Assembly: GCF_016595235.1 (NCBI RefSeq)
Contig: NZ_JAENHL010000007.1
Location: forward strand, 719,834-783,833
Source: Taklimakanibacter albus
Lineage (GTDB): Bacteria; Pseudomonadota; Alphaproteobacteria; Rhizobiales; Aestuariivirgaceae
Reading direction: 5' to 3'
Length of the DNA stretch: 64,000 nt
Positions 26,919 to 35,674 of the stretch are shown in pieces; the first letter of the stretch is position 1; each line of letters starts with the position of its first letter. Under the pieces are notes generated by a model. It saw only the letters and a program-made list of their open reading frames with translations. It made no database searches and was not told where the DNA came from. The translations under genes were made by a program, and so were the position numbers.

Positions 26919-28655
26919 ATGTCGATTCAACTGACGGTCCGCAAGAAGATCATGGGCATCGCCATCGGACTGATCGTCCTGATGGTGCTGACCGCGATCC
27001 TGTCATTCGTCTGGGCGTTGCGGGTCGAGCATCGCATCCAGGAACTCTCCAACAGCTTCATCCCGGCCTATGGCCATCTGGCGCGCGCCAATATCCGCTC
27101 CCTCGAGCGGGCCTTGGCGTTGCGCCGCATGGTCATGGTCAAGATGCAGACGCCGGTCGACACGGCCAAATATGAAGAGAACCGCGAGCTCTTCGAAAGC
27201 AAGGGCGACGAGGTGGAGAAGGAAGCGCAAGCCGCCCGCGACTTGATCAATAGTCTCGTCGAGATGCGAAAATCATCCGCCGACGACGCCATCGCGCTGG
27301 TCCGGCTCGACGGCCGCATCGGCGCGGCAATCACCTATGCCCGTCAACAGCTGAACCAGGAGATCGACCGTCTCTTCTCCGCACTCGACACCGGCGACGG
27401 CAAGGCGATATCCGACAGCATGACGCGGGTCGACGCCCTGCGCGATGACCTTATCGCCAAGCTCGACGGCATCCGCGCCGACATGTTGTCATTGGTGCAG
27501 GCGGACGCGGCGGCGACGGTCGCCCAACAGCGCCAGGCCATGATAATTGCCGCGGCCGTGACGGCGCTCGCCGCCTTGCTGGGCCTCATGTTCGCGCTCC
27601 TCGTCAGCGGCGGCATCACGCGCCCGGTGCATCGCCTTCTGGAAGGCACCCGCGCGGTCGAGGCCGGCAATCTCGATCACACCGTCACGGTGAGTTCGCG
27701 CGACGAGATCGGTCATCTGACCACCGCCTTCAACCGCATGATCGAGCAATTGCGCCTCAAGGAGCATATCCGCCGGACCTTCGGCAAATATGTCGATCCG
27801 CGCGTGGTGGAAGATCTCATCGACCATCCGGTGCTCGCCACCGAAGGCCAGCACCGGGTCATGACGGTGATGTTCTGCGACGTCAGAGGCTTCACCGGCA
27901 TCGCCAAGGAGACGACGTCCGAAGGTCTCGTCAAGGTGATGAACCGCTACTTTTCGGTGATGTCCGCGCCGGTCCGCGACCATGGCGGTATCATCGACAA
28001 ATATATCGGCGACGCCATCATGGCCTATTGGGGCCCGCCCTTCACCGAGAAAGCCGATCAGGCACGCCTGGCGAGTCTCGCCGCCCTCGACATGCAGGCG
28101 CACATCGCCCCGCTCAAGGCCGAGATCGCCGAGCTGCTCGGCATGCGCAGCCTGCCGATCGCCTTCGACATCCGCATCGGCGTCGCCACCGGCGAGGCGC
28201 TGGTCGGCAGCATCGGCTCGGAATTCATGATGAGCTACACCGTGCTCGGCGAGACGGTGAATCTGGCCTCGCGCCTCGAAGGCGCGAGCAAGCTCTACGG
28301 CACCCGCATCCTCGCTTCCGCCGATACGATCGCCGGCGCCGGGGACACAGTCGAAACGCGCGAGATCGATCGTGTGGTGGTGCTGGGCGAGACGCGGCCG
28401 CAGACGATGTACGAGATCATGGGTCGCAAAGGCGAGCTGACGCCGGCGCAGCACGAGCTGAAGGCGCGTTTCGCCGAAGGGCTCGCCGCCTATCGCGCCA
28501 GGCGCTGGGATGACGCGCGCGGCGCTTTCGCCGCGGCGCTCGCGATGTCTCCCGACGATGGACCTTCACGTGTTTTCCTCAAGCGTATCGAAGGCTTCAT
28601 GAGCGCGCCACTGCCGGACGACTGGGACGGATGCTGGCGTCTCGATCAGAAATAG
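26919..28655 (+). CDS. Membrane-bound class III adenylate/guanylate cyclase with HAMP domain
   Basis: This 578-residue protein has TM1 (about residues 12-34), an extracytoplasmic helical sensor region, TM2 (about 185-210), a HAMP linker (GGITRPVHRLLEGTRAVEAG onward) and a class III cyclase domain (about 290-470). The metal aspartates are in MFCDVRGFT and KYIGDAIMAYWGPP; the transition-state asparagine and arginine are in GETVNLASRLEG. The base-specifying position before TVN is glutamate where many adenylate cyclases have aspartate, so substrate choice is open. A TPR-like tail follows. I chose MSIQLT, 7 bases after the upstream stop, over the overlapping earlier ATG. It would make cAMP in response to an external cue. 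Confidence 0.92.
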   Translation: MSIQLTVRKKIMGIAIGLIVLMVLTAILSFVWALRVEHRIQELSNSFIPAYGHLARANIRSLERALALRRMVMVKMQTPVDTAKYEENRELFESKGDEVEKEAQAARDLINSLVEMRKSSADDAIALVRLDGRIGAAITYARQQLNQEIDRLFSALDTGDGKAISDSMTRVDALRDDLIAKLDGIRADMLSLVQADAAATVAQQRQAMIIAAAVTALAALLGLMFALLVSGGITRPVHRLLEGTRAVEAGNLDHTVTVSSRDEIGHLTTAFNRMIEQLRLKEHIRRTFGKYVDPRVVEDLIDHPVLATEGQHRVMTVMFCDVRGFTGIAKETTSEGLVKVMNRYFSVMSAPVRDHGGIIDKYIGDAIMAYWGPPFTEKADQARLASLAALDMQAHIAPLKAEIAELLGMRSLPIAFDIRIGVATGEALVGSIGSEFMMSYTVLGETVNLASRLEGASKLYGTRILASADTIAGAGDTVETREIDRVVVLGETRPQTMYEIMGRKGELTPAQHELKARFAEGLAAYRARRWDDARGAFAAALAMSPDDGPSRVFLKRIEGFMSAPLPDDWDGCWRLDQK

Positions 28656-28658
28656 ACG

Positions 28659-30071
28659 TCAACTTCCCTTCGGCAGCGACAGCACCACTTTCATGCCGCC
28701 TTCGGCGCGCGGCGTCATGGTGATATCGCCCTGATGCGTCCGGGCGATGCCGCGGGCGATTGCCAACCCTAAGCCGATGCCGCCCGTCTCGCGGTTGCGC
28801 GAGCGCTCGCGCCGCTCGAAGGGCTCAAAGACGCTCTCGATCTCGTCCGCCGGTATCCCCTCACCTTCATCGGCGATCGCCACATCGACATTCCCGTCCG
28901 TCTCGGTGACCGTCACCCGCGCCCGCTTGCCGTATTTGACGGCATTGTCGATGAGATTGGTGAGGCATCTTTTGAGCGCGATGGGCCGGCCGGTGCACAC
29001 GATCCGCACCGGCTCCGCCGGCTGATCCATCTGCACCTCCGGGAAGTCGTCGCAGATGGCCTCGGCCAGCGAGATCATGTCGATGCGCTCGCTTGCCTCC
29101 TTGTGCGGCTCGTGACTGGCGAAATCGACCACCGACTGGATAATCGCCTCGATCTCGGCGAGATCGGCGATGAGGGCCTTGGTCTCGTTCTTCTTCTTGA
29201 GCAGCTCGAAGCGCAGGCGCAGCCTGGTCACCGGCGTGCGCAGATCATGGGCGAGCGCAGCGGCGAGATGCTCGCGCTCCGACACATAATCGCGCACCTT
29301 GCTTTGCATCCAGTTGATGGCGCGCACCGCCGCGCGGACTTCGCGGCTGCCGGTTTCGGGCAGCGGCGGGCGGTTGAGGTCGTTGCCGATCGCCTTGACG
29401 GCCCGTTCGAAAGCGGCATAAGGCGCGGTGAGCTGCCGGATCGTCCACAGCGACAGCAGGATGATGAAGACGGCCGCGCCGACATAAAGTGGGATATTTT
29501 CCGGCGTCAGCACTGGCGGATCAGGTGTTACCGGCGATACGAAATTGAGCCACTGCCCGTCATTGAACTGCACCGAGACGACGAAACGGCCGCTGCGGCC
29601 AAGATTGCTCGCCGCTTCCGACAGCTGCTCCTCGACATTGCCCGGCTCGTCTTCGGCATCGTTCGCCCGCGGCTCGGTGATGCGCAAGACCGCGGCCGGA
29701 TCCTCCTCGCGGATCCTGATATCGCTCACCCCGTCGCGGCCGAGCTTGGCGACGAGAATGTCCTCGAGCTCGGCCAGCTCGTCATCGGCGGGAATGGCGC
29801 TGGTGACCGCCGGCCTGGCAGACATCGACAGCATCAGCGGCGGCGTGGCGAGATCGTCGAGAAGGCCTGGGCGCGCCGCGGGCGTCGCCGAATAGAGGGC
29901 TTTCGACAAAGCGACGGTGCGCTCGCCCAAGCGGAAGAGATCGAAGGAACGTCCGGTGCTCGCCACCCCATGCGAGGCGATGACGAGGGTCGCCGTCTGC
30001 GCCGCAAGGAGGCCCGTCACCACGATCAGCAGAACCCAGGCGGGCAGCGATTGCGGCAACAGCCGTCTCAT
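28659..30071 (-). CDS. Two-component sensor histidine kinase
   Basis: This 470-residue inner-membrane kinase has TM1 (about residues 11-33), a periplasmic sensor domain of about 160 residues, TM2 (about 193-211), HAMP-like linker, dimerisation helix with the phospho-accepting H275 in LAHDLRTPVTRL, then the HATPase domain with N box (LTNLIDNAVKYG), G1 (DEGEGIP) and G2 (GGIGLGLAIARG). Its ATG overlaps the response-regulator stop (ATGA). Architecture resembles EnvZ/QseC-type kinases. The signal is not evident from sequence. Confidence 0.93.
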   Translation of the reverse strand: MRRLLPQSLPAWVLLIVVTGLLAAQTATLVIASHGVASTGRSFDLFRLGERTVALSKALYSATPAARPGLLDDLATPPLMLSMSARPAVTSAIPADDELAELEDILVAKLGRDGVSDIRIREEDPAAVLRITEPRANDAEDEPGNVEEQLSEAASNLGRSGRFVVSVQFNDGQWLNFVSPVTPDPPVLTPENIPLYVGAAVFIILLSLWTIRQLTAPYAAFERAVKAIGNDLNRPPLPETGSREVRAAVRAINWMQSKVRDYVSEREHLAAALAHDLRTPVTRLRLRFELLKKKNETKALIADLAEIEAIIQSVVDFASHEPHKEASERIDMISLAEAICDDFPEVQMDQPAEPVRIVCTGRPIALKRCLTNLIDNAVKYGKRARVTVTETDGNVDVAIADEGEGIPADEIESVFEPFERRERSRNRETGGIGLGLAIARGIARTHQGDITMTPRAEGGMKVVLSLPKGS

Positions 30072-30790
30072 GGCGATTCCACGGCGGGCGCGAACATATA
30101 GCCGCCGCCTCGGACGGTCACGATGAAGTTGGCGTTCTCGACGCTCTGGGTGAGCTTGCGCCTGAGCCGGCTGACCAGAATGTCGATGCTGCGGTCGAAG
30201 GCCTGCGCCTCGCGTCCTTGTGTCAGGTCGAGGAGCTGATCGCGGCTCAGCGTACGGCGTGGATGCGTGACGAAGACGGTCAGGAGATCGAATTCGGCGG
30301 TCGTCAGGGTGACGACGACATTATCGTCGCTCCACAGCCGGCGCTGCGCGAGGTCGATGGTCCAGCCGCTGAACTTATAGGTCTGGGTCGGGCGCGTCTG
30401 GCGCTCCGCCTCGCCGGCGGAGGCGAAGCGGCGGATCACCGCGCGGACCCGCGCCAGAAGCTCGCGCGGCTCGAAGGGCTTGGCGAGATAGTCGTCGGCG
30501 CCCATTTCGAGACCGACGATGCGGTCGGTGGTTTCGCCGACCGCCGTCACCATGATGATCGGCACCTGCGACTTGGCGCGGATGTCACGGCACAGTTCCA
30601 GGCCGTTGCGGCCGGGCAGCATGACGTCGAGCACCACGAGATCGAAATTCGTCCGCCTGAGATGCGCCTGCATCTGCGCCTCGTCATGCGCCACCGACAC
30701 GCGATAACCATGACGTTCGAAGAAATGCCGGATGAGATCGCAGATCTCGCGATCATCATCGACGACGAGGAGGTGGCCGCTCGTCGTCAT
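30068..30790 (-). CDS. OmpR/PhoB-family response regulator
   Basis: This 240-residue DNA-binding regulator has a receiver domain (about residues 5-118) with acidic pocket DDD (11-13), phospho-acceptor D55 in LVVLDVMLPG and K104 in LAKPFEPRE. A winged-helix output domain (about 140-235) ends TVRGGGYMFAPA. I chose the ATG at 30790 because TGGAGGG lies about 7 bases before it; a longer frame to 30853 is less likely. It is the partner of the overlapping histidine kinase. The outward-facing small-protein genes at 31017 onward are possible targets. Confidence 0.92.
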   Translation of the reverse strand: MTTSGHLLVVDDDREICDLIRHFFERHGYRVSVAHDEAQMQAHLRRTNFDLVVLDVMLPGRNGLELCRDIRAKSQVPIIMVTAVGETTDRIVGLEMGADDYLAKPFEPRELLARVRAVIRRFASAGEAERQTRPTQTYKFSGWTIDLAQRRLWSDDNVVVTLTTAEFDLLTVFVTHPRRTLSRDQLLDLTQGREAQAFDRSIDILVSRLRRKLTQSVENANFIVTVRGGGYMFAPAVESP

Positions 30791-31016
30791 GCGAAGGCCC
30801 TCCATAACAGATTTGTAATGCGGGTGAGTCTCATGCCGGTTGGGCCATAACACGGGCTTTCACGGCGATCCAGTTAACTGGACGACAGTTTTTGTATCCG
30901 CTCCGACGGCCCTGGAAACAATCGGTTACAGAGACCGCGAGCTTCGGAAAAATTCCGGAAAAACAGCGCGCCTATCCGTTGTTGCGACAACGATGCGCAA
31001 CTCTGGTTCCTCTACT

Positions 31017-31328
31017 ATGTCCCACGTGAGCTGCAGGTCCCGGAGCCTGCGCATCGCTTGTCTCGCGGCACTGACAGGCGCGTTCGCTCTGCTAGCGGGT
31101 TCAGGCGGTGTTGCGGCGGAGCAGACGAGGTCTGACCGTTGCACCATCCTGCAGGACCAACTCGCCGAGCAGATCAAGACCCATTCCGGGTCCAATCGCT
31201 CTGCCAAGGCCACGACGATTGGAGCGAAGGCGAAGAAACTCTGCGCCGAAGGCAAACAAGCGCAAGGCCTCAGAGCCTATGTCAAAGCGCTCCAGCTGTT
31301 TGGGGTCCAGCCGATCGACCCGAAGTGA
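31017..31328 (+). CDS. Small exported protein of unknown function
   Basis: This 103-residue protein has a Sec-type signal peptide (about residues 1-28: SRSLRIACLAALTGAFALL, then VAAEQ). The mature part of about 75 residues has two cysteines (DRCTILQ and KKLCAEG), which could form a disulfide, and ends QGLRAYVKALQLFGVQP. I do not know its function; similar short periplasmic proteins of this pattern occur in rhizobia. The start is uncertain because no clear ribosome site is visible; an in-frame ATG lies at 30993. It is divergent from the response regulator, which may control it. Confidence 0.7.
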   Translation: MSHVSCRSRSLRIACLAALTGAFALLAGSGGVAAEQTRSDRCTILQDQLAEQIKTHSGSNRSAKATTIGAKAKKLCAEGKQAQGLRAYVKALQLFGVQPIDPK

Positions 31329-31382
31329 TGACCGAAGCCGACATGCCTCGTGCTTCTTGAAACGAATGGAAAGGATACTGAG

Positions 31383-31631
31383 ATGAACAAACTTACTTTG
31401 GCTGCTCTGAGCCTCGCCACGGCCCTCGCCTTCACGGCGCCGGCTCTCACCGTGACCCCGGTGCAGGCGGCGACCACCACCGTTGCTACCCCGGCGCCGG
31501 CGAAGGCCAAGACCGCGGCGACCAAGACCTCGGCGACGATGAAGACCACCAAGCACAAGGTGACCAAGCACAAGAAGCTCTGCAAGGACACCAAGACGCA
31601 TAAGTGCCCGGTGACCAAGAAGAAGAAATAA
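31383..31631 (+). CDS. Small secreted Ala/Lys/Thr-rich protein
   Basis: This 82-residue protein has a clear signal peptide (MNKLTLAALSLATALAFTAP to VQAA). The low-complexity mature region is rich in Ala, Thr and Lys, with KTTKHKVTKHKKLCKDTKTH and two cysteines ending in a lysine run. AAGGATACTGAG gives a ribosome site. The very basic mature form could bind the cell envelope, DNA or polyanions; this is inference. It follows the other small exported gene by 54 bases and may be co-transcribed. Confidence 0.7.
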   Translation: MNKLTLAALSLATALAFTAPALTVTPVQAATTTVATPAPAKAKTAATKTSATMKTTKHKVTKHKKLCKDTKTHKCPVTKKKK

Positions 31632-31647
31632 CGAGGACGGCGACGAG

Positions 31648-31672
31648 CGCGTGATCGGCAAGATCACGCGCC
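31648..31672 (+). terminator. Hairpin after the small basic protein gene
   Basis: A perfect 10-bp stem GCGCGTGATC/GATCACGCGC with a 5-base loop lies 16 bases after the stop codon. No T-run follows, so it would be a rho-independent-like structure of modest strength. It also shares its stem sequence with the adjoining repeat and may have arisen from it. Confidence 0.4.
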
Positions 31673-31678
31673 ACCTCG

Positions 31679-31787
31679 GCGCGTGATCAGGAAAAGTGGA
31701 AACCGGTTTTCCGTCCGATCACGCGCCAAATTGATTCCGATCACGTTCATCACTTTAGGTCGTAACGACCCAAAGTGATCGTGATCT
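31679..31787. repeat. Two-part palindromic repeat, copy 1 (GGAAAAGTGG element)
   Basis: Part one (31679-31728) has outer arms GGCGCGTGATC/GATCACGCGCC around GGAAAAGTGG..CCGGTTTTCC. Part two (31740-31787) pairs GATCACG, then ATCACTTT and GGTCG, with their complements, leaving a 3-base bulge. The same two parts in the same order recur at 48059. The unit lies between two rightward small genes. It resembles dispersed palindromes common in Hyphomicrobiales (from memory). Confidence 0.85.
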
Positions 31788-31862
31788 AGGAGGCCGGGCG
31801 GATCACCCTCACCAAGGATTCACCCGGCCTCATTTCACGTTTCATTCTGACGAGGAGGTCCC

Positions 31863-32090
31863 ATGTCTGCTGCCGCTGCTGCCTTTCTCTGGTATGTCGT
31901 CGTTGCCGGCCCGCAAGGCGGAGTCACCGTGCTGCCCAGCCCCTTCGATCAGCAGGATCAGTGCCTCGCCGCCGTCAAGGCCTATGAGGCGACGAAGCCC
32001 GCCGCCAACTGGAGCCTGCAGTGCATTCCCGCCGCCCCGGCGATCGGCGACGAGGAAGTGCCGGAAGACGGCGCCCCGGCCGAGCAGTAG
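31863..32090 (+). CDS. Small hypothetical protein
   Basis: This 75-residue protein starts at an ATG with a strong GAGGAGG ribosome site. The N-terminal hydrophobic stretch SAAAAAFLWYVVVAG could be an uncleaved anchor or weak signal. Two cysteines (QDQCLAA and SLQCIPA) and an acidic proline-rich tail follow. I do not recognise the family. It ends 16 bases before the convergent ABC permease gene. Confidence 0.65.
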   Translation: MSAAAAAFLWYVVVAGPQGGVTVLPSPFDQQDQCLAAVKAYEATKPAANWSLQCIPAAPAIGDEEVPEDGAPAEQ

Positions 32091-32106
32091 ATACGATAGG
32101 TATCGT

Positions 32107-33042
32107 TCAGCGCCGCTCTTCGCGCACGAAGGGCGTGCCCAACGCCGCCGGCTGACCGGTGCGCGGCGAACGCAGCAGGGCTGCCCAGATCATTACCGCC
32201 AGCGTGGCGACATAGGGCGTCATCAGCATGAAATATTGCGGCACCTGGATGCCGGCGGCGGCAATACGCGGAATAAGCGCCTCGATGCAGCCGAACAGCA
32301 CGGCGCCGGCCAATGCCCGCCAGGGCTGCCAGCGCGCGAAGATCACCAGCGCGATGGCGATCCAGCCGCGCCCGCCCGCCATGCCGTCGACCCAGATCTT
32401 GGCGACGCCGACCGACAGATAGGCACCCGCCAGCCCGATCAGCGCCGCGCCACAGAGCACCGCGCCGAAACGATAGAGCGCGACACTAACGCCCGCCGCA
32501 TCGGCAGCGTCGGGATTCTCTCCGACCGCCTTGAGCCTGAGCCCCAGAAGCGACCGGTTGGATATCCAATGGAAGGCGACGAAGATCGCGATCGTCGCAT
32601 AGAAGACCGCGTCCTGATGGAAGAGCAGACGCCCGAGGATCGGCAATTCGGACAAGGGCCATAGCGCAATGGGGTCCAGGCCGGAAATCGGCCGGTTGGT
32701 CCAGCCTTGCTGCGTCGAGATCAGGCTCGTCAACCCCTGACAGAGAAACACCATGCTGAGCCCGGCGATGATCTGGTCGACCCGCAGCACCACGACGAGA
32801 AAGGCGAAGATGAGCGAGACCAGTGCCGCCGCCAGCATCGCGACGAGCAGTGCCAGCAGGGGATGCCCGCCCATGGTGATCAGGGCCCCTGCCCCGGTCA
32901 TCGCGCCGACCAGCATGAAGCCCTCGGCCCCGAGAAACAGGACGCCGGATTTTTCCGCCACGATGAGACCGAGCGCCGCCAAGGCGAAGGGAACGGCGAA
33001 GGCGGGCGAGACGACGAGCCAGTTGAGGATGAAGTCGGCCAT
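32107..33042 (-). CDS. ABC transporter permease of BMP/nucleoside type, subunit 2
   Basis: This 311-residue inner-membrane permease belongs to the class that works with Bmp/PnrA binding proteins (similar to YufQ/NupQ and simple-sugar permeases). It has about 8-10 hydrophobic segments and the conserved cytoplasmic stretch SLLGLRLKAVGENPDAADAAG, given here over 20 residues only in part: GLRLKAVGENPDAA. The ATG at 33042 lies 2 bases after the other permease stop; the longer frame runs into that gene. It is the last gene of the leftward operon that begins with the molybdenum hydroxylase. Confidence 0.92.
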   Translation of the reverse strand: MADFILNWLVVSPAFAVPFALAALGLIVAEKSGVLFLGAEGFMLVGAMTGAGALITMGGHPLLALLVAMLAAALVSLIFAFLVVVLRVDQIIAGLSMVFLCQGLTSLISTQQGWTNRPISGLDPIALWPLSELPILGRLLFHQDAVFYATIAIFVAFHWISNRSLLGLRLKAVGENPDAADAAGVSVALYRFGAVLCGAALIGLAGAYLSVGVAKIWVDGMAGGRGWIAIALVIFARWQPWRALAGAVLFGCIEALIPRIAAAGIQVPQYFMLMTPYVATLAVMIWAALLRSPRTGQPAALGTPFVREERR

Positions 33043-33044
33043 GT

Positions 33045-34151
33045 CTACTTCGTCCACTTCAGCCGGTGGCGGATGAAGAACTCTGCCGCGGCCACCGAGA
33101 TGACCACGATGGCCTGGATCAGCTGCACGATCGCGCCGGGGATCTGATAGAAGACCTGCAGGCTCTGCCCGGCGACGAAGAGAATGGCGACGAAGAAGGC
33201 GACGACGATCACGCCGATGGGATTGTTGCGGGCGAGGAAGGCGATGAGGATGCCTGAGAAACCGTAGCCGAAGAAGAACGATTGCGTCATCCGGTACTCG
33301 ATGCCGGCGCTGATCGCGAAGCCGGCGACGCCCGCCAGGGCGCCCGACAGCAGCGCCGCCGCGCAGGTGACGCCGAGCACCGGTATGCCGATGGCTTTCG
33401 CCATCTTCGGATTCGCATGCACGAAGCGGGTGAAGAAGCCGAACCGGCTGATATTGAGGGCCCACCACAAGATGAGCGCCAACAGCAAGGCCAGCGGCAG
33501 AGCCAGCGTGACATTCTCCCAGCCGATCGGGCTGAGCCGTTCGATGGCGTCATATTGCTCGGAATGCGGGAAGCTGCTCTTCGGATCCTGCCAGCTGCCA
33601 TAGAGAAGATGGAGGAGGAAATTGAGCGCGACATAGTTGAGGAGCAGCGTGGAAACGACCTCGCTGATGCCGAGCTTCAGCTTGAGCGCGACGGGAACGA
33701 AGATCCAGCCCATGCCGCCCAGCGCGGCAGCCATCAGCATCACGACGAGGCGCAGCGCTGGGGGCCCGAAATCCGTGATGGCCACGAGGGTAGCGGCGAT
33801 CGAGCCGAAGATCATCTGCCCCTCGATGCCGATATTCCAGAACCGTACCCGGAAGGCGACGCAGGCGGCGAGGCCCGCGATCAGCAGCGGCGCCATCTGG
33901 ACGAGGACGCTCGCCACGCTCCGGCTGTCCGAGAAGATCGCATAGATGAACTCATTGGCGAGATTGCCGAGGCCGACGCCCGCCCAGGCGAGGATGGCGA
34001 CGGAGATCGCCAGACCGATCAGCAGACCGGCGCCGCGGATCAGGATCCTTTGCCCGGCCGGGCTCGTCTGACGGATCTCGACCGTCATCCGACTGGACTG
34101 ACGGGAGGGCGCGGGCGGTGCCGCATCGAGGGCGGCAAGCGGCTCAGCCAT
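33045..34151 (-). CDS. ABC transporter permease of BMP/nucleoside type, subunit 1
   Basis: This 368-residue permease (YufP/NupP-like) has a cytoplasmic N-terminal tail of about 35 residues, then about nine membrane segments. It includes the family stretches FRVRFWNIGIEGQMIFGSIA (20 residues) and GYGFSGILIAFLARNNPIG. Its ATG overlaps the ATPase stop by 8 bases. With the adjacent permease it forms the channel for purine, nucleoside or related heterocycle uptake. Confidence 0.92.
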   Translation of the reverse strand: MAEPLAALDAAPPAPSRQSSRMTVEIRQTSPAGQRILIRGAGLLIGLAISVAILAWAGVGLGNLANEFIYAIFSDSRSVASVLVQMAPLLIAGLAACVAFRVRFWNIGIEGQMIFGSIAATLVAITDFGPPALRLVVMLMAAALGGMGWIFVPVALKLKLGISEVVSTLLLNYVALNFLLHLLYGSWQDPKSSFPHSEQYDAIERLSPIGWENVTLALPLALLLALILWWALNISRFGFFTRFVHANPKMAKAIGIPVLGVTCAAALLSGALAGVAGFAISAGIEYRMTQSFFFGYGFSGILIAFLARNNPIGVIVVAFFVAILFVAGQSLQVFYQIPGAIVQLIQAIVVISVAAAEFFIRHRLKWTK

Positions 34152-35646
34152 GACTGACCATGGCCTCTCCCACTGCCTGCCGGTCGGCGGGTGCTGCGAA
34201 TTCGGCCACCAGCCGGCCGCTGCTCATGACGCCGATGCGATCGGCAAGCAGCAGGATCTCGTCGAGATCCTCGCTGATGAGAAGAATTCCGGCGCCGCCG
34301 TCACGCGCCGCCCGCAGGCGTGCATGGACCGCGGCGGCGGCCCGCACATCGAGGCCGCGACTCGGGCTATGGGCCAGGATCACCCGCGGCGCGCCGGCGA
34401 ATTCGCGGGCGATCACGAGTTTCTGCGCATTGCCGCCGGACAGCAGCGCCGCTTTATGCGCGAGGCTGCGCACGCCTTGCACGTCATGCGCGGCGACCGC
34501 CGCGCCGGCGGCCGTTTGCGCCGCCGACGACTTCATGCGCAGGACGCCGCCATATTTGCCGGAATAGACATCGCCGATCGCATAATTGTCGGCGATCGAG
34601 AGCTCGCCAGCCAGACCGTAGGAATGCCGGTCCGCCGGGATGACGGCCAGGCCCCTGGCGCGCCGCGTCTTCGGTGTGGCATCTGTTATGTCGACCGCGT
34701 CTTCCAGAGTGATCCGCCCGGACGCCGTAGTGACGACGCCCATGAGGATTTCGGCCAACTCGGTCTGGCCGTTGCCGCCGACGCCGGCGAGACCATAGAT
34801 CTCGCCGCTGCAAATCCGCATTGTCACGTCGCTCAGCGTCTCGCGCCGGCCATTGCCGCCGCTGCTGACGCCGGTGAGAGAAAGAACCGGTCCGCCGACA
34901 TTCTGCGCCGGAACCGCGCATTCGGTCGTGGTGGTGCCGACCACCAGCTTCGTCAGCTCGCCGGCGTTAAGTGTCCCCGGGCTGGCGGTGGCGATGGTCT
35001 TGCCGTTGCGCATGACGGTCAGCCGGTCTGCATGGCGCATGACATCGCCGAGCTTATGCGTGACCAGGATGACCGCGGCGCCTTCGCTGGCGAGATGGCG
35101 CAGCAACGCCAGCAGCCTCTCGGCCTCCATATCGGTCAACACCGCGGTCGGCTCATCGAGGATGAGCAGCCGCGCACCGCCGACCAGCATTTTCAGGATC
35201 TCGACCCGCTGCTGCTCGGCGATGGAGAGCGCGCCCACCGGTTTCGTCAGATCGACGGTGAAACCGATACGGTCGGCGAGGCGGGCAAGCGCGGTGTCGA
35301 TCGCGGCCCGGCCGCGCGCGAAACCGCCCTTCGGATTGGCCAGGAGGATGTTCTCGAGCGCCGAGAAGCTCTTCACCAGCTTGTAGTGCTGATGGACCAT
35401 GCCGATGCCCAAGCGCCGTGCATCGAGGGGGCCGGCGATGCGCACCGGACGGCCCTGGACGCGGATCGAGCCCTCATCCGGCGCATAGAGGCCGGCGACG
35501 ATATTCATGAGCGAGGACTTGCCGGCGCCGTTCTCGCCCAGCAAGGCATGGACTTCACCGCTGCGGACCTCGAGATCCGCAGCGGCGATGGCGCGAAAGC
35601 CGTCGAATGACTTGGATATGCCCGAAAGCTCGAGAGCCGAAGTCAT
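34144..35646 (-). CDS. ABC transporter ATP-binding protein with two ATPase domains (BMP/nucleoside type)
   Basis: This 500-residue protein has two fused nucleotide-binding domains, as in YufO/NupO and sugar-type (MglA-like) ATPases. The first has Walker A (GENGAGKSS), VHQHYKLV, signature-like LSIAEQQRVEILK and LLILDEPTAVLT. The second is degenerate: GVGGNGQTEL in place of Walker A, LLSGGNAQKL as signature and ILAHSPSRGLDV as Walker B. I chose the ATG at 35646; the frame upstream is not conserved in character. It sits between the binding-protein and permease genes. Confidence 0.9.
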   Translation of the reverse strand: MTSALELSGISKSFDGFRAIAAADLEVRSGEVHALLGENGAGKSSLMNIVAGLYAPDEGSIRVQGRPVRIAGPLDARRLGIGMVHQHYKLVKSFSALENILLANPKGGFARGRAAIDTALARLADRIGFTVDLTKPVGALSIAEQQRVEILKMLVGGARLLILDEPTAVLTDMEAERLLALLRHLASEGAAVILVTHKLGDVMRHADRLTVMRNGKTIATASPGTLNAGELTKLVVGTTTTECAVPAQNVGGPVLSLTGVSSGGNGRRETLSDVTMRICSGEIYGLAGVGGNGQTELAEILMGVVTTASGRITLEDAVDITDATPKTRRARGLAVIPADRHSYGLAGELSIADNYAIGDVYSGKYGGVLRMKSSAAQTAAGAAVAAHDVQGVRSLAHKAALLSGGNAQKLVIAREFAGAPRVILAHSPSRGLDVRAAAAVHARLRAARDGGAGILLISEDLDEILLLADRIGVMSSGRLVAEFAAPADRQAVGEAMVSHG

Positions 35647-35674
35647 CACCTTGTCCACAGAAAGCCAGGTGCCG

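Noticed and set aside
30840-31016. An N-terminal extension of the small exported protein from 30840
   Set aside because: The extension would bury the signal peptide 60 residues into the protein and overlaps the promoter region of the response regulator.
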